A stretch of 64,000 bases of DNA, from the NCBI RefSeq assembly GCF_001457695.1, contig NZ_LN831025.1:248001-312000 (forward strand), read 5' to 3'. Positions 10,645-19,038 of the stretch are shown here, piece by piece. Numbering within the stretch: the stretch's first letter is position 1; each line of letters begins with the position of its first letter. A program made the position numbers and the translations under genes. The DNA is from Campylobacter jejuni. GTDB lineage: Bacteria; Campylobacterota; Campylobacteria; Campylobacterales; Campylobacteraceae. A model generated the notes under the pieces. The model was not told the DNA's origin. It saw nothing but the letters and a program-made list of their open reading frames with translations, and searched no databases.

Positions 10645-11267
10645 TATATTACCTTTATTATTTCTTTTAAGTCTTTTATATCTATGCAAATATCAGCTTT
10701 GGAACGTAAAATTTCTTTAGCACAAAATGCAATCTTTAATCCACTTTCGTTAAACATTGCCAAATCATTTGCCCCATCGCCAACACACATCACTTCATCT
10801 GTTTTCAAATTTAAAAAGCTTTTTAATCGTTGTAGCATCAAGCCTTTTGAATTTGAAAACATCATTTCCCCACCAACTAGCCCTGTTAAAATGTCATTTT
10901 TATGATGCAGATAATTTGCAAAACCGAGGTTAATTCCAAGTTTTTGCATAGCAGGATCTATGCCTTCATGAAAACCACCGCTAAAAATAACAATTTGTAT
11001 GTTTTTAGATTTTAAATATTGGATAAGTTCATGTGCTCCATGCATTAGTGGAAGTGTGCTACTTAATTCTAAAACTTTTTTATAAGACATACCTTTTAAA
11101 AGGCTTACTCGTTTTTGAAGACTTTCGAAAAAATCAAGCTCTCCAGCCATGGCATGGCGGGTAATTTCGCTTGTTTGATTACCCTTGCCATGTGCTGTAG
11201 CTAAAATATCGATGGTTTCACCATCCATTAAAGTAGCGTCAAAGTCAAAAACACAAAGTTTAATCAT
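10644..11267 (-). CDS. serB: SerB, phosphoserine phosphatase
   Basis: This is a 207-residue HAD hydrolase. Motif I is FDFDATLMDGE with the nucleophile and acid Asp at 8 and 10, motif II is IFSGGF, and motif IV GDGANDLAMF. The motif spacing and the E/D cap pattern match SerB, the last step of serine synthesis. Its start overlaps the cheW stop by one base (TAATG) and its end overlaps the tal start the same way. serC, an earlier step of the pathway, is also in this window (52443). Confidence 0.92.
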   Translation of the reverse strand: MIKLCVFDFDATLMDGETIDILATAHGKGNQTSEITRHAMAGELDFFESLQKRVSLLKGMSYKKVLELSSTLPLMHGAHELIQYLKSKNIQIVIFSGGFHEGIDPAMQKLGINLGFANYLHHKNDILTGLVGGEMMFSNSKGLMLQRLKSFLNLKTDEVMCVGDGANDLAMFNESGLKIAFCAKEILRSKADICIDIKDLKEIIKVI

Positions 11268-11788
11268 TAAAATTCGCGCTTAAGTAAAGCTTCTACTTTG
11301 AGTATAGTTAAGATATTTTCATCTCTTTTTCCTATACCATAAATCATACCTTTGTCCTTAACTAAAGTTTCAGGTGGTGGATCGATTCTGTTTCTGTGAA
11401 TTTTAATTGCTTCAGTTAATCTATCTATAACAAAACCAGCATTTCCTCCAACTCCAGTTCCATTTGTCTCACCTCTTAAAACAATATATCTTGTTTGAGG
11501 TGTCATTTTAGAACTTCCTAAATGAAAGCGTTGAGCTAGATCAATGAGCGGCATAACATTACCACGCATATTAAAAACCCCTAGAACATAATCAGGTACA
11601 CTAGGAACTCTAGTATATTCTATAGGTTTGATGATTTCTTGTATATTAAGAATTGGAATCGCATATTCCTCATCTCCAACTACAAAGCCGACAAGTTGGA
11701 TGATATCATCTTCTCTTTGATCGACATCAGGACCAGCCATCTGAGTTTGCTGTTTTTGCAAAATTTGCTCTAATTTTTCATTACTCAT
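11267..11788 (-). CDS. cheW: CheW, chemotaxis coupling protein
   Basis: This 173-residue CheW domain has the hallmark segments VGFVVGDEEYAIPI, INIQEI-like, VLGVFNMRGNVMPLIDLAQRF and a C-terminal IYGIGKRD strand. CheW bridges chemoreceptors and the CheA kinase at the inner membrane arrays. It lies 4 bases after cheA in the transcription direction and runs into serB with a TAATG overlap. An N-terminal tail of about 25 polar residues precedes the domain. Confidence 0.95.
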   Translation of the reverse strand: MSNEKLEQILQKQQTQMAGPDVDQREDDIIQLVGFVVGDEEYAIPILNIQEIIKPIEYTRVPSVPDYVLGVFNMRGNVMPLIDLAQRFHLGSSKMTPQTRYIVLRGETNGTGVGGNAGFVIDRLTEAIKIHRNRIDPPPETLVKDKGMIYGIGKRDENILTILKVEALLKREF

Positions 11789-11792
11789 ATTC

Positions 11793-14102
11793 TTATCCTA
11801 GTTTCAAATTTTTTCTAACCACATTTTCCAAGTATTCTGGAGAATAAGGTTTAGTGATATATTCAGTCATACCCACTTCAACACCTCTTAAGCGGTCAGT
11901 TTTACTTGTTCTTGAAGTAACTGCTATCAATGGTAGGTTACGATATTTAGAATACTTTCTAATTTCACCAGCTAAGGTATATCCATCCATTCTTGGCATT
12001 TCGATATCTATAAGCATTGCATCAATATCATGTTCGCCAGATTTTATAATATTCAATGCTTCAACACCATTTGTTGCTTCAACTAAACTAATTCCTAGTG
12101 GTTCTAAAGCTTTTTGCATTAAAGTTCTATCCATTTTAGAATCATCTACAATTAAGACTTTATAGTCACTTGGTTGTTCTTTAGGTTTTTTGGCACTTGA
12201 TTCTAATTGCGCTTTAATATCAACTTTAATTTCTTTGGCCATATCCATCATAGCACCTACATCAATGATTAATGTCACTCTACCATCACCACGGATTGTA
12301 GCTCCTGCTATACCTTGGATATTTTGTAAATAATCACCCATAGATTTAATAACTATTTCTTCTTGTCCTACAAGAGTATCTACTATAATACCAAGCTTGC
12401 TTTCTGCTACCCCTATAACAACGACATAAGTTTGATCACCGCTTTCAAGGACTTGTTTAACTCCAAATACATCTGAAAGTCTCACAAGAGAAAGCACTTC
12501 ATCTCTTAAGCGTAATACATTTTTACCTTCGATAGTATAGATATCATCAATTGGCACTCTAACTGTTTCAAGAACGCTTGCAAGTGGAATTGCATAGAAT
12601 TCCTCTTGAGTTCCTACAAGTAAAGATTGAATGATTGCCAAGGTAAGAGGAATTTTAAGTTTAAATGAACTTCCTTTACCTAACTCACTATCAATTTCAA
12701 TTACCCCATTAAGTTTTTCGATGTTGGTTTTAACAACATCCATTCCTACACCACGACCTGAAACATTTGTTACTTTAGCCGCAGTTGAAAAACCAGGCTT
12801 GAAAATCAAAGCAAAAGCTTCTTTGTCTGTCATTTGATCTGCTTCTCTTTCGGTAATCAAATTTTTCTCTATAGCTTTTGCTTTTAAGCCATTTGGATCA
12901 AGTCCTTTACCGTCATCTGTAATTTCTACAACGATGTGATTGCCCTCATTATAAGCTTTAAGTTGGACTATACCTTTTTCAGGTTTTCCATTCGCTGCAC
13001 GAGTTGCTGGATCCTCAACACCATGATCACATGAATTTCTAATCATATGCATGATAGGATCGCCAATTTCTTCTACAATAGATTTATCAAGTTCAGTTTC
13101 TTCACCTGTAATTTCAAGTTCTATTTGCTTTCCTAATTCACGACTCAAATCACGAACAACTCTTGGGAATTTATTGAAAACTTTTGCTATAGGTTGCATT
13201 CTTGTTTTCATTACAGCAAGCTGAACATCAGTTGTAATAATACTTAATTGACTTACAACCTGATTAAGTTCTTCAAGGAATTTTTCTCCTTCATAACGCT
13301 CTTCAACATCATCGTAAATTTTAAGCAAACGGTTTTTACCTAAAACAAGCTCCCCAATTAGATTCATTAAGTGATCTAATCTTTTTACCTCCACGCGTAT
13401 GGTTTGATCCATACTGCTAGCATTGCTACCTGAAGCAGGAACTTTTTTCTCTCCACTTTCCGCAGGTTTATTTGCTGTATTGTTAGTCGGTTTAGGTGCC
13501 GCATTTGTTGTTTGTTTCTTTTGTGCACGACGAGCTTGATCTTCAGCTTTTCTAACTTTTAAAAGTCTTTCTATTTCAGCTTCAACTTCAGAATCACTTA
13601 ATTGATTAACATCTACTTCAGGTTCTGGAGTAGCTATTTCTTGTTTTGGTGCTTCTGGTTCTGTTTGTGGAGTAGATTTTTCATTTGAATCTGTTGCCGC
13701 AACAGGAGACTCTCCCTCTGAAATAGCTGTTAATCTTGCGCAAATTGGTTCTATATCCATACCAATAGCAGTATCGTTGCCATTATCACGAATGGAATTA
13801 AGCAAAGTTTTCATTCTATCAATAGACTCTAAAACCACATCCATGATATCTGGAGTTATTTTTAACTCGCCATGTCTTGCTTTGTTTAAAACATCTTCCA
13901 TGTGGTGAGTTAACTTTGTTAAAACATCAAAATTTAAGAAACTTGATGATCCTTTAACCGTATGTGCAACACGGAAAATTCTATTTAATAATTCTAAATC
14001 TTCTGGATTTGATTCAAGCTCTACTAAATCATGGTCGATTTGCTCAACAAGCTCAAAAGCTTCAACCAAAAAGTCTTCAAGTATTTCTTGCATATCTTCC
14101 AT
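11793..14102 (-). CDS. cheA: CheA histidine kinase with fused C-terminal receiver (CheAY)
   Basis: This 769-residue protein has, in order: an HPt domain with phospho-accepting H47 in RVAHTVKGSS, a low-complexity linker at about 130-230 rich in E, P, T and K, a dimerisation helix pair, a HATPase domain with the N box NSCDHG and G boxes DDGKGLD and GRGVGMD, a CheW-like P5 domain and a receiver domain from about 645 with DDSKMD and DIEMPRMDG. The fused receiver is the arrangement typical of epsilonproteobacteria. It phosphorylates CheY and CheV; the fused receiver may act as a phosphate sink (inference). Confidence 0.96.
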   Translation of the reverse strand: MEDMQEILEDFLVEAFELVEQIDHDLVELESNPEDLELLNRIFRVAHTVKGSSSFLNFDVLTKLTHHMEDVLNKARHGELKITPDIMDVVLESIDRMKTLLNSIRDNGNDTAIGMDIEPICARLTAISEGESPVAATDSNEKSTPQTEPEAPKQEIATPEPEVDVNQLSDSEVEAEIERLLKVRKAEDQARRAQKKQTTNAAPKPTNNTANKPAESGEKKVPASGSNASSMDQTIRVEVKRLDHLMNLIGELVLGKNRLLKIYDDVEERYEGEKFLEELNQVVSQLSIITTDVQLAVMKTRMQPIAKVFNKFPRVVRDLSRELGKQIELEITGEETELDKSIVEEIGDPIMHMIRNSCDHGVEDPATRAANGKPEKGIVQLKAYNEGNHIVVEITDDGKGLDPNGLKAKAIEKNLITEREADQMTDKEAFALIFKPGFSTAAKVTNVSGRGVGMDVVKTNIEKLNGVIEIDSELGKGSSFKLKIPLTLAIIQSLLVGTQEEFYAIPLASVLETVRVPIDDIYTIEGKNVLRLRDEVLSLVRLSDVFGVKQVLESGDQTYVVVIGVAESKLGIIVDTLVGQEEIVIKSMGDYLQNIQGIAGATIRGDGRVTLIIDVGAMMDMAKEIKVDIKAQLESSAKKPKEQPSDYKVLIVDDSKMDRTLMQKALEPLGISLVEATNGVEALNIIKSGEHDIDAMLIDIEMPRMDGYTLAGEIRKYSKYRNLPLIAVTSRTSKTDRLRGVEVGMTEYITKPYSPEYLENVVRKNLKLG

Positions 14103-14105
14103 ATT

Positions 14106-15062
14106 TTACCCCTGTTCTTGAGATTGATGTTTTTTAATAACCTTTGCAATTTCATTGAAGAAATCGCTAGCGTTAAATTTGACAAGATAGCCTTCTCCAC
14201 CAGCTTCTTGAACACCTTTCTCATTCATAAATTCATTTGATAAAGACGAGTTAAAGACTATAGGAATATCTTTAAATCTTGGATCTTCTTTAATGCGTGC
14301 AGCAAAGTGGAAACCATCCATTTGTGGCATTTCGACATCGCTTACTATAATTTTTAAAGTATCATTTAAACTTTCACCATAAACTTGGCTTAATTCTTCT
14401 AATTTGTTTATGCCCTCTACGCCGTCCTTAGCTTCAACAATTTGAAAGCCCATCTGTTGCATCATTTCTTTGACGCGTTTTCTAGCAGTCATGCTGTCAT
14501 CAAGTATAAGTGCTGTTCCAGTAAATTTTTCTATTTTTCCAAAATCTATATCTGTTTTTGGAGCGTAAATTCCTAAATCTTCAACAACACTTTCAAGATC
14601 TAAAATTAGCAACACTTCATCATTTTCAATGCGTGTTACACCTGTGATTTTACCTTTATCTAAAGCACCTGATCTTGTAGAAAAAGTTGCTGGTTCTATA
14701 TCTTTCCAGTTTATTCTACGAATTCTTTTTGCTTCGTGAACTATAAAACCAATAAGAATATTGCTAAATTCAGTAATAATAACTCTAGGTTTTAGCATAG
14801 TGCTTTCTGGCTCAGTGATTTGCATCCATTTGGCAAGATTGACTACAGGTATAACCACTCCACGAAGATCAAAGATACCTTCGATGTAATCAGGTACACC
14901 TGGAAGTTCTGTAAGGCTTGGCATTTTTATAATCTCCCTTACCTTAGAAACATTTACACCATAAATTCCTTCATAGACTTTATCGTGTCCTTGCTTAAAG
15001 ATACGGAAATCGACAAGCTCCATTTCATTTGAACCCGTTTTCACGATATTTTCATCAAACAT
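14106..15062 (-). CDS. cheV: CheV, CheW-receiver hybrid chemotaxis protein
   Basis: This 318-residue protein has an N-terminal CheW-like domain (about 10-170, with GVNVSKVREIIKMP and IFDLRGVVIPVVNLAKW) and a C-terminal receiver (about 180-310) with acidic pocket LDDSMTAR and phospho-Asp in SDVEMPQMDG. CheV couples receptors to CheA and adapts when phosphorylated. The order cheV-cheA-cheW with 3-4-base gaps indicates one transcript. Its ATG overlaps the end of the upstream phosphoesterase gene by 8 bases. Confidence 0.95.
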   Translation of the reverse strand: MFDENIVKTGSNEMELVDFRIFKQGHDKVYEGIYGVNVSKVREIIKMPSLTELPGVPDYIEGIFDLRGVVIPVVNLAKWMQITEPESTMLKPRVIITEFSNILIGFIVHEAKRIRRINWKDIEPATFSTRSGALDKGKITGVTRIENDEVLLILDLESVVEDLGIYAPKTDIDFGKIEKFTGTALILDDSMTARKRVKEMMQQMGFQIVEAKDGVEGINKLEELSQVYGESLNDTLKIIVSDVEMPQMDGFHFAARIKEDPRFKDIPIVFNSSLSNEFMNEKGVQEAGGEGYLVKFNASDFFNEIAKVIKKHQSQEQG

Positions 15063-15813
15063 TTTGACCCCTCAATTTCTGTTCTCGAAATTTGATTTCT
15101 TGCTGATATTCTACTACAAAAAAACTTCTCTCATATGCAAAACTAGCTAAGTTAAGATATTTAATGTTTTCTTTGTTGATTTGATGATTTTGATGATAGT
15201 GTCCTTCACATACCCAAAATCCTAAATTTTCATATCTTTCATATCTTTTTTTCGCTAAATTTTCAAAATCTTTTATTTGATAAAAAAGGTTTTTTTTGTT
15301 TTGATTTTGAAGAATTTTATTTGAAATAAAATTACAAGTAATAATATTTAAAAAATTCAAAAATATAAGCAAATAATGATTTCTTAATGTTTTAAGAGTA
15401 AATTGTAAAAGAGGTGGTAAAAAAATATCTCCGTGAGCTAATTTTATAAAAGCATTATTTAAAACAAGATTATTACTTTTACTTGTATGCAAATTAAGCT
15501 TTATGGGCTGCTCTTGTAAGTTAAAAATTTTTACCCTTTTAAAAAAACAAGAAAGATTAAAATCATGATTGCCTTCTAAGTAGATAATTTCAATTTTTAA
15601 GGCCAATTCTTCTAAAAGTTCTATGTAAGGTTTAGCAAATTCATGTGTAGCAGAGATTTCGCCTATAAGCAAATCGAAAATATCACCCATAAGTATGAGT
15701 TGAGGGGTGGAAATTTTACCTTTCTTTAAGGTTTGTAAAAATTCCCAAAATTCCTTTCTTTGTTCATTTTCATGAGCATCCGCGATTAAAATCGCTCCAT
15801 TTTGTAGTAAAAT
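15055..15813 (-). CDS. Calcineurin-like metallophosphoesterase (LpxH-like), apparent ATT start
   Basis: The 252-residue reading shows the metallophosphoesterase motifs in order: ILIADAHEN (motif I), LMGDIFD (II), LEGNHDF (III), AHGD and EGHYHQNHQ (IV/V). Motif I lies upstream of the first ATG (15690), so an ATG start would remove a metal-binding strand. The frame is closed by TAA at 15817-15819, and between it and motif I the best start is ATT at 15811-15813, six bases after AGGA. ATT is a rare but real start codon. The substrate is unknown; LpxH-type UDP-diacylglucosamine hydrolysis is possible given lpxB nearby. The extension overlaps neither greA coding nor its stop. Confidence 0.75.
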   Translation of the reverse strand: MLLQNGAILIADAHENEQRKEFWEFLQTLKKGKISTPQLILMGDIFDLLIGEISATHEFAKPYIELLEELALKIEIIYLEGNHDFNLSCFFKRVKIFNLQEQPIKLNLHTSKSNNLVLNNAFIKLAHGDIFLPPLLQFTLKTLRNHYLLIFLNFLNIITCNFISNKILQNQNKKNLFYQIKDFENLAKKRYERYENLGFWVCEGHYHQNHQINKENIKYLNLASFAYERSFFVVEYQQEIKFREQKLRGQNV

Positions 15814-15822
15814 TTTTTATCC

Positions 15823-16308
15823 TTAAAATTTCAAAGGCTCATAATTTATAGAAAGGATTTCAAATTCACTCTCACCTTTTGGCAAACGCACTTTAAAATC
15901 ATCTCCTTCTTTTTTCCCAAGCATAGCTTTTGCTATTGGAGATGCGATGGAAATATAACCCTTATCTAAATCTCCTTCGCAAATTCCTACTAGAGTATAT
16001 TTATTTTCTTTTTCTGTATCCAAATCCATGATCACAACACTTGAACCAAATTTCACACTATCGTGTTCATAGCTTGAAGGATCGATCACTTGAGCTCTTG
16101 CTAGCAAGTCACTAAGCTCTGCAATACGACTTTCTATCAAAGCTTGTTTTTCTCTTGCAGCATGGTATTCCGCATTTTCTTTCAAATCCCCATGACTCCT
16201 TGCTGTATCGATTTCTATTACAACGGCAGGGCGTTGATTGTCTTTTAAATCTTTTAATTCTGCGGCTAACTTATCATAGCCAAATTGACTCATTGGTTCT
16301 TTTTGCAT
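15823..16308 (-). CDS. greA: GreA transcript cleavage factor
   Basis: This 161-residue protein has the GreA layout: an N-terminal antiparallel coiled coil (about 10-78, ending in [12 protein letters not shown] with acidic tip DLKENAEY) and a C-terminal FKBP-like domain from about 85. GreA enters the RNA polymerase secondary channel and stimulates cleavage of backtracked RNA. The gene sits 11 bases after lpxB in the transcription direction. Its TAA overlaps the AAGGA that serves the next gene. Confidence 0.95.
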   Translation of the reverse strand: MQKEPMSQFGYDKLAAELKDLKDNQRPAVVIEIDTARSHGDLKENAEYHAAREKQALIESRIAELSDLLARAQVIDPSSYEHDSVKFGSSVVIMDLDTEKENKYTLVGICEGDLDKGYISIASPIAKAMLGKKEGDDFKVRLPKGESEFEILSINYEPLKF

Positions 16309-16319
16309 GATTTATCCTT

Positions 16320-17414
16320 TTATATTTCGCTTAGGATTTTTGCTAAATTTTTAGCACTTCCAAATTGTAAATATTCTTTTAAAAAATCAACTTTAGCAAA
16401 AAATGCCTTATAATCATATTTATTGTAAGCTTCATATAAATTTAAAACATTGACTTTATTTTGTAAAAATTCAGGATTTAAGGCTTCTTTTCCAGCGAAA
16501 TCACAAAAAATATTTGCAAGTCCTATGTGTTTTAATTTTACAAAAAGTTTTGCGATAAAAATATCGATAGCCTTTGCCTTATAAGCAAGAACAAAAGGAG
16601 TTCCCACTAAAGCTGCTTCTAAAGTAGCTGTTCCACTACAAATAAAGGCAAAATCAGCTTTTTTAAGCACTTTTGGAGTGTTACTTTCTATCTTAAATTC
16701 GCTAATATCACCATAAATTTCTAATTTTTCAAGATTAAACGAGGGAACGCAAAGAATTTTTTCACCCTTAAATTTTTGAGAAAGTTCTTTAAAAATAGGC
16801 ATTAAACGCTTAATTTCACTACGCCTTGAACCTGGTAAAAAGGCTATAGTTTTTTCATCATCTTTTTTTGAAAATGTATGATTAATGTCTTCTTGATTTT
16901 TAAATTCTTTTATTTCATCTAAAAGCGGATGGCCTATATAGGTGCTTTTGTTAAAAAACTGATTATCAAAGGGCAAAATAGAAGCTAAAATATCAAAATG
17001 ACTTTCTATGATAGGTATGCGACCTTTTTTCCACGCCCAAACTTGAGGCAAGATATAATAAATGCGTGGAATTTTACTGCCTGCTTTTTTTAAAGCCTTA
17101 GCAAAAGGTATGTTAAAAGCGGGCGAATCTATACATAAAATCCCATTTATTTTTTGAGTAAAACTTAAATTTACAAGTTTTTTTATAGCTTCTTTTGCTT
17201 TAAAAATCAAAGGCAAAACTTCTATAAAACCCATAGCACTAAATTCATGCGAACTATACAAGGGCTTGGAATTTAAGGTAAATTCTTGACACAAACTCTC
17301 ATCATAAATTCCATAAAGTTCAAATTCGCCAAAGTCTTTTTTATAAGCTTTTAAAACTTCTTTTAAATGCAAATTTGCTGAAGGCTCTAAAGCACAAACT
17401 AAAAAGGTTTTCAT
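16320..17414 (-). CDS. lpxB: LpxB, lipid-A-disaccharide synthase
   Basis: This 364-residue protein matches the GT19 family: N-terminal [17 protein letters not shown] (the GExSGD-like loop is altered to EPSANL), [13 protein letters not shown] near 130, LPGSRRSEI near 195 and [13 protein letters not shown] near 255. It joins lipid X and a UDP-diacylated sugar into the lipid A disaccharide at the inner membrane. Its ATG overlaps the stop of the upstream TOPRIM gene (ATGA), so translation may be coupled to the defence island in this strain. Confidence 0.95.
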   Translation of the reverse strand: MKTFLVCALEPSANLHLKEVLKAYKKDFGEFELYGIYDESLCQEFTLNSKPLYSSHEFSAMGFIEVLPLIFKAKEAIKKLVNLSFTQKINGILCIDSPAFNIPFAKALKKAGSKIPRIYYILPQVWAWKKGRIPIIESHFDILASILPFDNQFFNKSTYIGHPLLDEIKEFKNQEDINHTFSKKDDEKTIAFLPGSRRSEIKRLMPIFKELSQKFKGEKILCVPSFNLEKLEIYGDISEFKIESNTPKVLKKADFAFICSGTATLEAALVGTPFVLAYKAKAIDIFIAKLFVKLKHIGLANIFCDFAGKEALNPEFLQNKVNVLNLYEAYNKYDYKAFFAKVDFLKEYLQFGSAKNLAKILSEI

Positions 17415-17971
17415 TTTAATAAAAATTCTTTTAAAGAATTTAAATACTCACTTTCTAAATTAAAATATCTATTATCTATTATATAATTTTTATCACCATT
17501 TTTATAACCAAAACTATGATTATATGCATAAACTTTAGACTTTTTTGCTGGTAATTTTATATTTTGATTTTTCTCTTGCAATGTTTTTAAGCATTCTGTG
17601 TAATGATCAAAGCATTTTAATACACACTCTTCTTTGGCAATATTTTCTATTAAAGTTTCTAAATTTCCTCTATCTTTATTATTTGGAATTAAAAAAATTT
17701 CACATTTGTCGAAAAGTTCATCTCCTAATTGCTCTTTAATATTTTCTCTTGCTGCTTCCAAATCATTATCTGCATCAAAAATTATTTTAACCTTTTCAAC
17801 TTCTCTTATATCATTTTTGTATTTTTTAATATCCTTATTACTTTTAAGTTTTTTGTTTCCACCAACTTCTATAATTTTAAAATTAATAGTCTTTTTAAAT
17901 CGAGTTGATAAATAATCTAAATAACCTTTTAAAAACTCTTCATCATTTAATCCTTCAACAAAAATTACCAT
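17411..17971 (-). CDS. Small TOPRIM-fold protein of an ATPase-TOPRIM defence pair
   Basis: This 186-residue protein shows TOPRIM hallmarks: an N-terminal strand ending in the acidic residue FVEG (E6), IIFDADND with D66 and D68, and [15 protein letters not shown] (94-108), which resembles the glycine-glutamate turn of DUF3226/DUF4435 nucleases. TOPRIM domains cleave DNA or RNA with divalent metal. It follows an AAA ATPase by two bases, the arrangement of PARIS (AriA-AriB), AbiL and OLD-like abortive-infection modules. The nuclease role is inferred; no toxin activity can be read directly. Its stop overlaps the lpxB start. Confidence 0.7.
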   Translation of the reverse strand: MVIFVEGLNDEEFLKGYLDYLSTRFKKTINFKIIEVGGNKKLKSNKDIKKYKNDIREVEKVKIIFDADNDLEAARENIKEQLGDELFDKCEIFLIPNNKDRGNLETLIENIAKEECVLKCFDHYTECLKTLQEKNQNIKLPAKKSKVYAYNHSFGYKNGDKNYIIDNRYFNLESEYLNSLKEFLLK

Positions 17972-17973
17972 TA

Positions 17974-19029
17974 TTAATCCCTTATTTCATTATTATTTTC
18001 TATATTACTTATAAGTTCTTCTTGTGTTAATTTAACACTTTTTATTTGTTTGTTTTTGTTCTCATATATATTAAACACTGATACTTTTTCATTTTTTTCT
18101 CTATATAAAATTTCACTTAATTTTTGTAACAATTCCAAATTATGTGTAGTAATGAAAAACTGCACATCATTATTTGTCTTTAAAATGGCATTTAATAATT
18201 TTTCAATACCTTCATAATGAAGACCATTTTCTAGCTCATCTATTAAAATATATTTTTTTCCAGATAAAATCGAAGCACGAATAGCAATATACTTTTTAAA
18301 ACCCTCACCTAAAAGTTTAAAATTTATAGTGTGATTTAAATTTGATTTTTGAGTTACAATTTTTCCATCAATAAAAGAAAGTTCTTCTATATCATCTGAA
18401 AATTCTTTGCAAATTCTTTTTAATTCTTCTCTTTTTTGTTTATCTGATAAAATTAAACTAAGATGATTGATTAAATTTTTATCATAAAAACTATTTTGAT
18501 AAATAAAATCTACACTTAGTGTCATAGAAATTTTTATTTCTTTATTTTTATTTGGTCGCAAATTCATAGTTTGTTGAAATTGAATTTGTCCTGGATTTGG
18601 AAAAGTTTTTTTAATATTAAAAGTAGTTTCAACTCCTTGAAAATTTTCATAAATAAAATTAATCTCATTGATGCCACGGCTAGTTTCTGTTATTAAATTA
18701 TCTTGTTTATCAAAAGGAACATTTGTGTAGCTTATATTTTTATCACAATCAATTTTTAATTTATTTTTATCACTTTCAATCAATGGTTTTTTATTTAAAT
18801 CATAATCATAAAAAAAGCTTTGAAAAGCATCATCATCTACATGTATTTTTCTGACATCTAAAAGCTGAATAATATCATTTGGATTTTTTAGTAAAAAAGC
18901 ATACAAAGCTTCTAAAATAGAAGTTTTACCAGTATTTGCTTTGCCTACAAAAAAATTTATTTTTGAAAAATCTTCAAGCTTTAAATCTTTTATGCCTTTA
19001 AAATTTTTAATTTCAATACTATTTATCAT
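17974..19029 (-). CDS. OLD/AAA_15-like ATPase of a defence pair
   Basis: This 351-residue protein begins INSIEIKNFKGIKDLKLEDF, the SMC/RecF-type first strand, with Walker A GKANTGKT (29-36). A long variable middle follows, then a signature-like LLGEGFKKYI (239-248), Walker B YILIDEL (260-266, D264/E265) and an H-loop ITTHNLELL (H296). There is no TOPRIM domain inside it; the adjacent small gene supplies one. Such split pairs sense phage proteins and release a nuclease in PARIS-type systems (family knowledge; here inference). It lies 9 bases after mod and 2 bases before the TOPRIM gene. Confidence 0.8.
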   Translation of the reverse strand: MINSIEIKNFKGIKDLKLEDFSKINFFVGKANTGKTSILEALYAFLLKNPNDIIQLLDVRKIHVDDDAFQSFFYDYDLNKKPLIESDKNKLKIDCDKNISYTNVPFDKQDNLITETSRGINEINFIYENFQGVETTFNIKKTFPNPGQIQFQQTMNLRPNKNKEIKISMTLSVDFIYQNSFYDKNLINHLSLILSDKQKREELKRICKEFSDDIEELSFIDGKIVTQKSNLNHTINFKLLGEGFKKYIAIRASILSGKKYILIDELENGLHYEGIEKLLNAILKTNNDVQFFITTHNLELLQKLSEILYREKNEKVSVFNIYENKNKQIKSVKLTQEELISNIENNNEIRD

Positions 19030-19038
19030 TTTCTCTCC

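Noticed and set aside
11854-12165. Open frame antisense to cheA
   Set aside because: Shadow of the receiver-domain coding; no independent signals.
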